A stretch of 64,000 nt of DNA from positions 144,183 to 208,182 of the forward strand of contig JAJEGS010000024.1 of the NCBI GenBank assembly GCA_022819745.1, given 5' to 3'. Made by a program: the position numbers and the translations under genes. Shown here one piece after another: positions 48,710 to 58,111 of this stretch. This DNA is from Candidatus Latescibacterota bacterium (GTDB lineage: Bacteria > Latescibacterota > UBA2968 > UBA8231). Within the stretch, counting starts at the first letter, position 1; every line of letters begins with the position of its first letter. The notes under the pieces were generated by a model. The model was not told the DNA's origin. It worked only from the letters and a program-made list of their open reading frames with translations, and did not search any database.

Positions 48710-49867
48710 ATGCAACGCACCTACCAGTACCGTCTGTATCCGACGCCTGACCAGCAGGACACGCTCAATATAATCCTGCTCCAGTCGTGCTTGCTCTACA
48801 ACGAAGCGTTGGCGCATCGCCGTAGTGTGCATAAGCATACTGGCCAGTCTGTGAGCTACTACGACCAATGGCGGCGCTTTAAGGAAGATCGCAAGGTGCG
48901 CGTTGAGGATTTTGGCCTGCTCAATGCCACGTCGGCGCAGCAATTGCTGCGCCGCCTGGACAAGTCTTTTGCCTCTTTCTTTAGGCGCATCAAGGCCGGC
49001 GAAAAAGCCGGCTTCCCTCGGTTCAAGCCGGCTACGCGCTTTCGCTCGGTGGAGTATCGCCACGGGGATGGATGCACGCTGAGGGGCGGCGCACTCGCGG
49101 TACAGCATGTGGACGACGTGCGTATCAAGTTGCACCGCCCCGTCCCTGAAAACTGTCTCAAGCAGGCTATTATCACTCGCAAGGCTGGCAACCGCTGGTT
49201 CGTCTCTTTTCAAGGCGACGACGGACGGCCTGCCCCACCGCTGAAAAGCGGCAAGGCCATCGGCATTGATCTCGGTCTTTCGTCCCTGTTGGCCCTTTCG
49301 GACGGAACCCTGATAGACAACCCCCGCTGGCTTAGAAGGTCGTTGCGTACGCTCCGGCGAACACAACGCGCCTTTGCCCGCAAGACGCGGTTTTCTGCTC
49401 GTTGGTGGCAAACAAAGCGACAGCTTGAGACCTTGCATTGGCGGGTTAGCAACCAACGACGGCACTTCCTGCACACCCTGACGGATCGTCTGACGCAAGA
49501 GTTTGCGCTGATCGCAGTAGAAAACGTTTCCCCCGCCTTTATGCTGCACAACAGACGCTTGGCTTTGTCGGCTGCCGACGCAAGCTGGCACTTGTTCCGC
49601 TCGATGCTCGACTACAAGGCTGAAAGAGCCGGTAGCGTAGTCGTTGAAGTGGATGCCAGTTATACGTCGCAAGCCTGCTCCAAGTGTGGTTGCGTAAAAA
49701 AGAAATCGCTTAGCCAACGGTGGCACTCCTGCGAATGTGGGGCGAAATTAGATCGAGATATCAATGCTGCCGTGAATATCCTTAATAAAGCCCGAAGCGG
49801 GCTTACGGAGCATAACGTGGACGCTGTTGGGTCGTGCGTGCTCCGTCAAAAAGCTGACGCGCTTTAG
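48710..49867 (+). CDS. tnpB: TnpB RNA-guided DNA endonuclease (OrfB of IS605)
   Basis: 385 residues. The split RuvC site is complete: D187 in IGIDLG, E271 in VENVSP and D350 in DRDINAA. The zinc finger has CSKC at 323-326 and CEC at 341-343. The N-terminal OrfB domain begins QYRLYPTPDQQDTL. TnpB is guided by an RNA (reRNA/omegaRNA) made from the end of its own gene and cuts DNA next to a short motif, ancestral to Cas12. No frameshift or lost residue is visible, so it may be active. Confidence 0.95.
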   Translation: MQRTYQYRLYPTPDQQDTLNIILLQSCLLYNEALAHRRSVHKHTGQSVSYYDQWRRFKEDRKVRVEDFGLLNATSAQQLLRRLDKSFASFFRRIKAGEKAGFPRFKPATRFRSVEYRHGDGCTLRGGALAVQHVDDVRIKLHRPVPENCLKQAIITRKAGNRWFVSFQGDDGRPAPPLKSGKAIGIDLGLSSLLALSDGTLIDNPRWLRRSLRTLRRTQRAFARKTRFSARWWQTKRQLETLHWRVSNQRRHFLHTLTDRLTQEFALIAVENVSPAFMLHNRRLALSAADASWHLFRSMLDYKAERAGSVVVEVDASYTSQACSKCGCVKKKSLSQRWHSCECGAKLDRDINAAVNILNKARSGLTEHNVDAVGSCVLRQKADAL

Positions 49868-49880
49868 CCGTCAGTAGCTT
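49851..49880 (+). other. Right-end hairpin of the IS605 element and probable reRNA 3' scaffold
   Basis: CTGACG (49854-49859) pairs with CGTCAG (49869-49874), and AAG extends to CTT with a small bulge. It overlaps the last codons of tnpB, the usual place of the guide-RNA scaffold. A second small hairpin, GCCCG-AAG-CGGGC, lies at 49790-49802 inside tnpB. The guide would be the DNA after the right end. Confidence 0.5.
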
Positions 49881-49936
49881 ACAGGAGTTTTCGATTTGCA
49901 GAGAACAACGTACGAAGAAAACGCCGCGAGTGCATT

Positions 49937-51418
49937 GTGGCGACCCGGCCCGAGAAAGTCTATCAGATCAATATGTTGAGTAACATAGTCCAATCGTTAC
50001 GAGTATGGGTGCGGCGTCTACGGTGTCGAAGAACCCGCTCAGCCAAGAAGAAAGCAAATTCCTATCCATTTTCGGAACCTCAGGGCCTTGCGAAAGAGTC
50101 GCCGGAAGTCCCCCAAGAGTTGACTCCACCTGCACAGAACAGACAGCGCCCTGATACAGATAGCTTAGAGAGCGATCACACTACGGAAGTGGCAGACAAT
50201 ACTGAGGAAGCGAATTCGCAGGCAGGGTCAGTGCTCCCTTATTCAGCGGATGCCAAACCCGACGGGGACGACCACAAAACTGTATCCGACAGTCGGGACA
50301 CTACTGACGAAGAGCCGATTAACCAACCGATGCCCAATGACAACGAGTTGGCCGAGTCCGCCAGTGCTACGGACAGCGACCAGTCCGGCCAAGTCCCCAC
50401 AGAAATCGAACCGGGCACTCCAGTCAGTGATGGTTCGGAGAAATCGTCTTCCGATCCGTTGGAGGACGTACGCCCAGAACCGGATTCGCCTTCGGCACAA
50501 CCTGCCGAAGATCACGGAAATGCGCCGAATATCAATGCCGACGAAGGTGGTTCATCGCAGCCAGACTTGACCGATCCGCCTGCTGAGCCGCCGAAGAGGG
50601 CCGAACCGTCTGAAGACGATGCTCGCGATGAGAATTCAGATTTTTCTGAGGACAAGAAGAAGAAACAAAACCGAAGCCAAAAGCCCCCACGCAGAATAGG
50701 CGGAAGACGGAATGGACCGACGCAATCTCCATCGCCAGTCAATGACGACGCCAAGGACAATCCAACGTTTACACCTCGCCCAGAGCTCATCTGCCGCAAG
50801 GCTTCTTGGCAGTGGGAGGTCGTGTTGGCTGCGGATGACGAATGCAACATCATGGAAGTGCGGTACAATGGCGAATCTCTGAATATGGTGGACGGCGAAT
50901 ACAGTCTTTCGTCCTTGTCCAGCAGTTTGTCTATTGACTACAAAGATCGTGAATCGGATCAGTTGCCGTTGTTCGATGGCGCACCGCTGATCTTCAAGAT
51001 GCCGAACGATTGGGATGGCGATGGCCGCAAGGTGGGCGGCATCACCAGCGGACACTTCATCATTATAGCACCGAGAGAGTGGAAGCGCACAGGGAGCGCA
51101 CCTGTTGAGCCGGAGGAATGCACGGACGCGAATTTTACGGCGCATTTTTTTTACGTGAAAAAAGGCAAGGTGGCGGGAGATGTAGGCGGGTTCGAGGATT
51201 GCGAGCTCGCATTGACCACAACCGGCTTTGAGTTGGACGGTGATCGTGTCTTTGACGATTGTGAAGACGGCGAGTTATTCGTTGGTGCTCCGCCAAGCCT
51301 GTGCCCTACCTCAGACATCGTGTGGGCGCGGATCGGCGAAGAAAGGGAGGACGGATGGAAAGGAGAGAACTTCAAGCCGGCCGATCAATCTCTTGTGGAG
51401 GTTTTGAATGGCCGCTAG
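49937..51418 (+). CDS. Unknown acidic protein, N-terminal part of a gene interrupted by TAG
   Basis: 493 residues from GTG 49937, or 481 from ATG 49973. A basic patch (VRRLRCRRTRSAKKK) is followed by about 240 residues of acidic, Pro-rich disordered sequence and a Lys/Arg-rich stretch (KKKKQNRSQKPPRR). A folded beta-rich domain starts at RPELICRKASWQWEVVLA. The frame ends in TAG at 51416-51418, but the same frame stays open into the next ORF without a gap (GRFFVRVYDGDTKLLDSGEF), so this is one gene of about 838 codons. It lies upstream of a DUF1998 helicase. I do not recognise the family. It is possibly part of a defence module. Confidence 0.7.
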   Translation: MATRPEKVYQINMLSNIVQSLRVWVRRLRCRRTRSAKKKANSYPFSEPQGLAKESPEVPQELTPPAQNRQRPDTDSLESDHTTEVADNTEEANSQAGSVLPYSADAKPDGDDHKTVSDSRDTTDEEPINQPMPNDNELAESASATDSDQSGQVPTEIEPGTPVSDGSEKSSSDPLEDVRPEPDSPSAQPAEDHGNAPNINADEGGSSQPDLTDPPAEPPKRAEPSEDDARDENSDFSEDKKKKQNRSQKPPRRIGGRRNGPTQSPSPVNDDAKDNPTFTPRPELICRKASWQWEVVLAADDECNIMEVRYNGESLNMVDGEYSLSSLSSSLSIDYKDRESDQLPLFDGAPLIFKMPNDWDGDGRKVGGITSGHFIIIAPREWKRTGSAPVEPEECTDANFTAHFFYVKKGKVAGDVGGFEDCELALTTTGFELDGDRVFDDCEDGELFVGAPPSLCPTSDIVWARIGEEREDGWKGENFKPADQSLVEVLNGR

Positions 51419-52450
51419 GGGCGATTTTTCGTCCGCGTTTACGACGGTGACACGAAGTTGCTGGACAGTGGCGAGTTTCGATATCTGCGTGATCTCCGGG
51501 AGATTCGCGTGAATGACGAACCGTATTCTGCAGCAATACTGCTTGTCCCGCCCTCAACAGGATATTCGTTGGCAGAGGTGCAATTCGTCAGTGCTGTCAG
51601 CACTGACATTCAACTAAACCTCGACACTGCCGAGGCCCATGTGACCGTGCAGTCGGGAGGAATCCTCATAGTTGAGCCGCATCCAGATGGGGATCACATA
51701 TCGTGTGACCTGAAGTCTGGTGTGGACCGCGTCGATACCGTCATCAAACTGCCACGCATTTGGTGGCGGATGGTGCAAGATGACAGAAAGGCCGACGAAT
51801 GGTGCGCCGTGCCCTTGGCGATGACACGGCAGGAGTTTCGCGAGTACGCCGATATAGGCGCGGGGATTCAGTTGCGTTTGCCGCGGCGTATTTCATCGGT
51901 CAAGGTGGGGTTCGACGAGGAACTGGACCGGACGCATCGCTCCCAAAAGAATAGAGATAACACTGAGACAGAGATACATTTGTCCGACTTTATCGACTAC
52001 GATCAGATTGACCAACGGCTGAGTGAAGATGCTTTGCTCAATGCTCAATGCGGCGCAGACGTAGTGGCACTCATCCGCGTTTCCGCCGACTTGCTGAGAA
52101 GCTGTCTGGAAATTCCAGGTGTGCCCCGAGCGCGAGCGAAAGCGAGGCGGACAAGGCGGGTAAAGCCGTCCGCCGCGTTTGCAGCCGCGCGAAGGCCACC
52201 AGAGGCTTTCAGACAGCCTCTGACTTTTCCGGAGTTCATGGACCTTCCTAATGGAACTCATGTTCTCCTTTGTTTTCAGAACTCGATTGTAGCCGGCGTG
52301 GTTGAGCCAAGTAGAGACCGCTTGAGCCGTTGGATCCGTGTGGAAACCAAAGGGAAATTCAAAGATTCGAGAATTTGGATTTCCAAGAGAAATTTGGAGG
52401 ATTATGAGGTTTCAATCAATCAGCGGAAAGCCCGTGCTCCGAATCGGTAA
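51419..52450 (+). pseudogene. C-terminal part of the same unknown gene, beyond the in-frame TAG
   Basis: The reading frame continues directly from the TAG for 343 codons. The first plausible start (TTG 51458) has no good ribosome-binding site. Visible segments are FRYLRDLREIRVNDEPYSA, IKLPRIWWRMVQDD, a basic linker (RARAKARRTRRVKPS) and a final domain with LPNGTHVLLCFQNS. The content continues the beta-domain style of the first part. One G-to-T change (GAG to TAG) would explain the break. Other explanations are read-through or a sequencing error. A 100-base gap separates it from the helicase gene. Confidence 0.6.
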
Positions 52451-52550
52451 GTCACCTTGGATAGGGTTGATCGATTCTGTCAGATCGTCGATCCCCGTTC
52501 TCGGTGGCGCTGGTACCTCGCAAACCGCAGAGACGATCAGGAATTGATGA

Positions 52551-55500
52551 ATGAATGACGCAAACGATATACGACAATGGCCTGAGAGTATTCGCCAACG
52601 TTATGAAAATTATCTGAAGACCTCCTTCTACTTCAAGGATCCGAGCCTGCGGAAATCTTTCCAATCTGCGCTGAAGGAGGAAGGTAGCCTATTGAAGGGG
52701 CCGTTTCCCGAACCGGCCCGTGGCTTCAAACAGGGCCTGAACGCAAGAGCGTTGGCACAGGAGTGTTTTCCTGACCAGATCGAAGGTCTTCTCCCGGCGC
52801 TGATTGACAGGCCATTATATATACATCAAGAGCACGCGGTACGAGCCACGTACCAAGATCAACAGAACATCGTCGTTGCCACCGGCACCGCCAGTGGCAA
52901 GACGGAGAGTTTTCTCTACCCGATCCTATTCGAGTTGTACCGTCAGCATCTGACAGGCGAATTGCGGGAGCCGGGGGTGCGGGCAATGATCTTGTACCCG
53001 ATGAACGCCCTCGCCAACGACCAGCGCGAACGCCTTGGAAACATCTGCAACGAATTAGATGAGGCAGAATCAGGATTTCGACCCACGTTCGGCCAGTACA
53101 TCGGCCAGACGCCCGAAGATAGTAAAGACAACAGGCGCAATGCCGCTGCACGGGACGAGGAACGCCTACCCGGCGAGTTGGTCTTCCGCAAGGAGATGCG
53201 AAACACGCCGCCGCACATCCTGCTAACCAACTATTCTATGCTGGAATACCTGCTCATTCGTCCCGACGACAGCCCGCTGTTCGACGGCGACCGAGGTACG
53301 CGCTGGCAGTTCATCGTGCTTGATGAGGCGCACCAGTATCGCGGTGCCAAGGGCATGGAAATGGGCATGCTGACCCGGCGTCTCAAGCAGCGGTTGCGCG
53401 ATGGCGGTCGCAAAGATCCGTTTCGCTGCATCGCCACTAGCGCGACCATTTCTTCTGGCGAGGGAGAGGAAGACAAACGAGCTGTGGCCGATTTTGCTGG
53501 AGAGCTCTTTGGCGAATCATTCTTGGTGCCAGGGATCATTTTCGGGGAATCTGAGCAGACAAGCGAAGCCGAACGACCGCAGCGTTATCACGCCTTTCTG
53601 CGAGCACTTGAAGGGGCGTTTCTGGTTCACAGAGAACGGGCGGATGCCGTTGTGTTGAATCGCAAAGGCGTGATAGAGGACGGATCCACTACGGAACCGT
53701 TAGAAGTCGCGCTGTGCCGCGAGTGCGGGCAGCACTACTACGTTGGCCGGGAGAAAGGCGGAAAGCTGCGAGAGGCAGTCCGCGACCCCAGCCAGTCGGA
53801 TTTTGGCGTGGACTACTATCTGCCATTCGAGGAGGCGACGCACGTTTTGTGCAGGTGCTGTGGTGCGCTCTCCACGTCCAAGCCGGTATGCGACTGCGGG
53901 GCACCGATTCATGTCAAGAAGTGCGAATCTCACAAGGACCACCCCGATCAACTCAAGCAGTGCGAGACCTGTGGCTATCAACGTGGCGGCATTGGCGATC
54001 CCGTGCAGGAGATCGTTCACGGTTCTGACGGTCCTAATGCGGTCATCACGACGGCTTTGCATGAGTTGCTGCCAGAAAGTGGGCGCAAGGTGCTGGCTTT
54101 TGCCGACAGTCGGCAGGAAGCGGCGTTCTTCGCTTGGTACGCAGAGGACTCTTACGAGAAGGTGCGAGACCGTAATCTGATGTTGCGTACGCTAAGAGAC
54201 GGTCCGGTTGATATGGAAGGCCTGTCTATTGACGACATCAGGAATCGGTTGCTCAAACAATGGGATTGGGCTGGCCTGTTCAAAGGGTCAGATACTACGG
54301 AGAGCAAAAATCGCATGATGCTAATAGCGATCCTTCGCGAAGCACTGACGGATGAGAGAAGACTGTCTCTGGCTGGTGTCGGTTTGGTCAAGTGGTACGT
54401 CAAGATTCCTGATGACTTGACATTGCCCCAAGCAATGAGAAATCCGCCGTGGAATCTCACTGATGAGGAAGCACACCGCCTGTTTGAGTATCTCTTGGAC
54501 GGGTTGCGTCTACAACGCGCCATGGGTTTACCGGAAAGTGTCGGGACTCCGGCATGGAGCGATGTTTCGCCGTGGCCCCAACAAGCCTACGGTCTGGGGC
54601 CACCTAGCAAACGGCGGCATGTCTCCGAGTGGGGCGGCTCCCAATCCGCAATCGTGAAGCACTTCCTTCACAGGTTGCTTGCAGACAGCGGGCTGTCTGA
54701 CGATAAGAAACAGGCGGCATCAGGGAAGCTCATGAAGGATATATGGGGTGCGTTGCGAGGCCATACTGACGAGCCCATTCTTTCCAGAGGAACGACTAAC
54801 GGGACGTTTCGTCTCAACCCGCGCTGGTTGCGGATCAAGCTCGCCGAGCCCGGTGAGATTTGGGAATGCGGTACCTGTGCTACGCTGACCCCTCACAACA
54901 TTCGTGGTGTCTGTCCTAGAAATAAATGCCCCGGCGACTTGGTCCCGGCCGATCACACACGACTCAAGGAAAACCATTATCGAATTCTTTACGAAAGCAC
55001 TGACTTGCCGCCCGTCCTGCGCTCAGAGGAGCACACGGCGCAAATTGAAAGCGACGAGGCACGTCAGAGACAGGATCGGTTCAAGAATGGGAAGACGCAC
55101 CTTCTCAGTTCCTCGACTACATTCGAAATCGGAGTTGACCTAGGCGATCTAGAGGCTGTATTCCTCCGCAATGTGCCGCCGGAGCCATTCAACTATACTC
55201 AGCGCGTCGGGAGGGCCGGACGCCGAGAGACGCCGGGGCTCGCGCTGACCTACTGTCGCCGCAACCCACATGACCTCTACCACTACGAAGATCCCAAGGA
55301 CCGCGTAATCGAAGGCAAGGTGCGGCCGCCGCGGTTGCAGATGACAAATACGAAAATCATCGTCCGGCACATGGTTGCCACCGCCTTGTCTTCGTTTTTC
55401 AAGACTACAGAGAATAGAGCACGTTTTCGGAACGTAGAAGCATTCATCGGAGATTGGTCGAACCCGTGCGCTGTATCCGACCTGAAGCAATTCTGCGAGG

Positions 55501-56039
55501 ATAACGATGTGTTGAGGGACTCCCTGCGCCGGATCGTGCCGCAGGATATGCACGAAGAAACTGGACTTGCCAGCGATGTTTGGATTGACCAGATAGCGGG
55601 GATACAGAGCCGCTTCGCCGATGTAGAAGCGGAAGTATGCGCGGATTATCTCGACATGGAGAATTTTCGTCAGGAACTGTTCAATCAGCATAAGGGAACA
55701 AACAGAGTCGAAGCTCGCATGAAAACCATTGCAGGAGAGCAGACTTTGAACTTTCTGTCGCGCAAGGCGGTCATCCCCAAATATGGCTTCCCCGTGGATG
55801 TCGTCGAACTTGATACTCGTCCCCAGGTCGGCAACCCAACGGGTGTATCACTTCAGCGGGATTTGTCCCAAGCCATTGCCGAATACGCGCCTGGCGGCAA
55901 GGTGGTGGCAAACAAGCTGGAATGGGAATCGTGCGGTATCAAGAAGGTTCCTGGGAAGGAATGGCCTATCCGTCATTACCAGTACGATGACGCACGTAAT
56001 TTCGAGCAATGGAATGAAGGTGCCCCGTCCGTACCTTAG
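52551..56039 (+). CDS. DEAH-box helicase of the DUF1998/MrfA type, lacking its C-terminal end through a frameshift
   Basis: 1162 residues as read. Walker A is GTASGKT at 112-118, DEAH at 258-261, the SAT motif CIATSATIS, and motif VI QRVGRAGRRETPG. Cysteine clusters occur at LCRECGQHYY, LCRCCGALS and CETCGYQ, and again at CGTCATL with CPRNKCPG. The frame stops at 56037, but the family continues with DUF1998, found in the -1 frame downstream (56024-56449). AGGAATTGATGA precedes the ATG. Related helicases occur in DNA repair (MrfA) and in the antiviral systems Druantia and DISARM. It is probably coupled to the unknown gene upstream. Confidence 0.85.
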   Translation: MNDANDIRQWPESIRQRYENYLKTSFYFKDPSLRKSFQSALKEEGSLLKGPFPEPARGFKQGLNARALAQECFPDQIEGLLPALIDRPLYIHQEHAVRATYQDQQNIVVATGTASGKTESFLYPILFELYRQHLTGELREPGVRAMILYPMNALANDQRERLGNICNELDEAESGFRPTFGQYIGQTPEDSKDNRRNAAARDEERLPGELVFRKEMRNTPPHILLTNYSMLEYLLIRPDDSPLFDGDRGTRWQFIVLDEAHQYRGAKGMEMGMLTRRLKQRLRDGGRKDPFRCIATSATISSGEGEEDKRAVADFAGELFGESFLVPGIIFGESEQTSEAERPQRYHAFLRALEGAFLVHRERADAVVLNRKGVIEDGSTTEPLEVALCRECGQHYYVGREKGGKLREAVRDPSQSDFGVDYYLPFEEATHVLCRCCGALSTSKPVCDCGAPIHVKKCESHKDHPDQLKQCETCGYQRGGIGDPVQEIVHGSDGPNAVITTALHELLPESGRKVLAFADSRQEAAFFAWYAEDSYEKVRDRNLMLRTLRDGPVDMEGLSIDDIRNRLLKQWDWAGLFKGSDTTESKNRMMLIAILREALTDERRLSLAGVGLVKWYVKIPDDLTLPQAMRNPPWNLTDEEAHRLFEYLLDGLRLQRAMGLPESVGTPAWSDVSPWPQQAYGLGPPSKRRHVSEWGGSQSAIVKHFLHRLLADSGLSDDKKQAASGKLMKDIWGALRGHTDEPILSRGTTNGTFRLNPRWLRIKLAEPGEIWECGTCATLTPHNIRGVCPRNKCPGDLVPADHTRLKENHYRILYESTDLPPVLRSEEHTAQIESDEARQRQDRFKNGKTHLLSSSTTFEIGVDLGDLEAVFLRNVPPEPFNYTQRVGRAGRRETPGLALTYCRRNPHDLYHYEDPKDRVIEGKVRPPRLQMTNTKIIVRHMVATALSSFFKTTENRARFRNVEAFIGDWSNPCAVSDLKQFCEDNDVLRDSLRRIVPQDMHEETGLASDVWIDQIAGIQSRFADVEAEVCADYLDMENFRQELFNQHKGTNRVEARMKTIAGEQTLNFLSRKAVIPKYGFPVDVVELDTRPQVGNPTGVSLQRDLSQAIAEYAPGGKVVANKLEWESCGIKKVPGKEWPIRHYQYDDARNFEQWNEGAPSVP

Positions 56040-56077
56040 ACCGATTCTCGCTCGGCCACGAACTGGTCACGGACGTC

Positions 56078-56449
56078 GTGCGGTTGCAATTTCCTCAACT
56101 GACTGGCGAGTGGGACGCCTATTCCGTCGCCTACGCTGTCCTGCTCGGAGCAGCGGAGACCTTAGACGTGCCGGATGCGGATCTGAATGTGACGATTACC
56201 GGCAGCAGTACTGGGGAATCCGCAATCGTGCTCTACGATAACGTGCCAGGCGGCGCGGCGCTGGTAGCACAACTGGAACAGGAGAGCATCTTCAAGGAGA
56301 TGCTACACAACGCTCGGCAACGGGTTCAGGGCAATTGCGGCTGCGATTCGAGTTGCTACGGCTGCTTGCGGAGCTATCGCAATCAATTCGCCCACCCGCA
56401 TTTGGATCGGAAGCAGGCACTGGCGATTTTGGATGCCCGCGTTGGATAG
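56078..56449 (+). pseudogene. DUF1998 C-terminal domain of the helicase, in the -1 frame
   Basis: The -1 frame is open from the CCCC run at 56023-56026 to 56449: PVRTLDRFSLGHELVTDVVR, then QFPQLTGEWDAYSVAYAVLLG and ESAIVLYDNVPGGAALV. The four-cysteine zinc site is CGCDSSCYGC. These are hallmark DUF1998 features that normally end a single helicase chain of about 1300 residues. A missing C in the CCCC run would restore the frame. No ribosome-binding site supports independent translation from GTG 56078. Confidence 0.85.
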
Positions 56450-56479
56450 ATGCCCTCGCCAGCTAGTGAGGTACAAAAG

Positions 56480-58081
56480 ATGATGACCACCACCATGCGT
56501 TTTTTCAATACCGCCGGCCCGATCAAGACGGACATCCACTACTACGTCCCGCTTCTATCGCGGCTCGACGTCGACGACTTGCTGCTGCTCATCCGGCAGG
56601 AGAAGTACTTCGTCCTGCACGCGCCGCGGCAGACGGGCAAGACCTCGGCATTGTTCGCCTTGAGGGATCAATTAAACGCCAGTGGCGAGTTCCGCTGTGT
56701 GTACGTCAACGTCGAGGTCGGCCAGTCGGCGCGCGAAAATCTGGAAACGGCCATGCGCGCCATACTTGGCGAACTGGAGCTGGGAGGCCTTGACGCGCTG
56801 GGCGCGGAGTTGGCCAGTCAGTGGCGCACGGTACTAGAAAGCACCGGGCCCAGTGGTGCGCTGCGCCAAGTGCTCGCACACTGGTCTGCTGCGGATTCGC
56901 GGCCCTTGGTACTGCTGATCGACGAAATCGACGCATTGGTCGGCGACAGCCTGCTGGCGGTGCTGCGGCAGCTACGCGCTGGTTACCCGGATCGTCCGCG
57001 GCGCTTTCCCCAGAGCGTGATCTTGTGCGGGGTGCGCGACGTGCGCGACTACCGCATTCAGTCGTCCGCGGAAAATGCCATCATTGCCGGGGGGAGCGCG
57101 TTTAATATCCGCGCCGAATCTCTGCGGCTCGGAGATTTTTCGCGGTCAGAGGTTGAGTCCCTGCTGGCGCAGCACACCGAGGAGACCGGCCAGGCCTTCA
57201 CGGACGAGGCGTGCGCCGCGATTTGGGAGCTGACCGAGGGCCAGCCGTGGTTGGTTAATGCCTTGGCGTACGAAGCCTGCTTCAAAAACAAGGGCGGGCG
57301 GGACCGCGGCCAGCCCATTTCCCTGACCGCCATCCAAGATGCGCACGAGCAGTTGATCCTGCGCCGGGAGACGCATCTGGACCAACTCACCGACAAACTC
57401 CAAGAGGAGCGGGTGCGCCGGGTGATCGAGCCGCTGCTGAGCGGTGCCGTTGAGGCTGCCGCGATTGCCGACGACGATCTGCAGTACGTGCGCGACCTTG
57501 GTCTGATCGGCATTGGCAAGCCGGTGGCCATTGCCAATCCGATCTATCGGGAGGTAATCCCGCGCGCCCTGACTTGGACCACGCAGGAGATGGTGATTCA
57601 CGACGATCCGGCTTGGTATATCGCGGACGACGGGGCGCTGGAGGTGGACAAATTGCTGGCGGCGTTCCAAGAATTTTTCCGCGAGCACTCCGAGCACTGG
57701 GTGGAGCGCTTCCAGTACAAAGAGGCCGGTCCGCAGTTGCTATTACAGGCGTTTTTGCAGCGCATCGTCAACAGCGGCGGGCGCATTGAGCGCGAGTATG
57801 GCTTGGGTCGGGGGCGCACGGATTTGCTGCTGGTGTGGCCGGTGGGCGGAGATCCTAGCAGGACGCAGAAGGTGGTCATTGAGTGCAAGGTGCTGCATAG
57901 GGGTTTCAAGCGGACGCTACGCGAGGGGCTGGAGCAGACGCGCGCCTACATGGACCGTTGCATGTCGGCGGAAGGGCATTTGGTGCTCTTCGACCGCAGC
58001 GAGGACAGGTCGTGGGACGACAAGGTGTATCGCCGCGAGGAAACCGAAGGTGGTGTGCCGGTTGTGGTGTGGGGGATGTGA
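56480..58081 (+). CDS. AAA ATPase with C-terminal PD-(D/E)XK nuclease-like domain
   Basis: 533 residues from ATG 56480 (GAGG nine bases upstream); ATG 56450, directly after the helicase stop, is an alternative. Walker A is APRQTGKT and Walker B LVLLIDEIDALVG. It belongs to the STAND-like AAA group with FFNTAGPIKTDIHYYVPLLSRLD at the start. The C-terminal domain has GRGRTDLLLVW and VVIECKVL, the D and E-x-K of a PD-(D/E)XK nuclease. Such proteins are widespread in multi-copy families, and their role is unsettled. Its higher GC than the helicase gene suggests it is not part of that module. Confidence 0.8.
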   Translation: MMTTTMRFFNTAGPIKTDIHYYVPLLSRLDVDDLLLLIRQEKYFVLHAPRQTGKTSALFALRDQLNASGEFRCVYVNVEVGQSARENLETAMRAILGELELGGLDALGAELASQWRTVLESTGPSGALRQVLAHWSAADSRPLVLLIDEIDALVGDSLLAVLRQLRAGYPDRPRRFPQSVILCGVRDVRDYRIQSSAENAIIAGGSAFNIRAESLRLGDFSRSEVESLLAQHTEETGQAFTDEACAAIWELTEGQPWLVNALAYEACFKNKGGRDRGQPISLTAIQDAHEQLILRRETHLDQLTDKLQEERVRRVIEPLLSGAVEAAAIADDDLQYVRDLGLIGIGKPVAIANPIYREVIPRALTWTTQEMVIHDDPAWYIADDGALEVDKLLAAFQEFFREHSEHWVERFQYKEAGPQLLLQAFLQRIVNSGGRIEREYGLGRGRTDLLLVWPVGGDPSRTQKVVIECKVLHRGFKRTLREGLEQTRAYMDRCMSAEGHLVLFDRSEDRSWDDKVYRREETEGGVPVVVWGM

Positions 58082-58111
58082 TTTTTGTCAACATGCAAAA
58101 GGAGGGATCTA

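Larger units (their letters stand above)
48185..49880 (+). mobile_element. IS200/IS605-family insertion sequence with tnpA and tnpB
   Basis: The two genes are adjacent and complete. A left-end hairpin candidate (CTGACGGTTTTAGCCATTCAG, 48185-48204) resembles the right-end hairpin (49851-49880), which has CTGACG, TTTAGC and CGTCAG. The exact ends cannot be fixed without a sister copy or an empty site. IS605 elements move by single-strand peel-and-paste and do not make target duplications. Confidence 0.8.
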
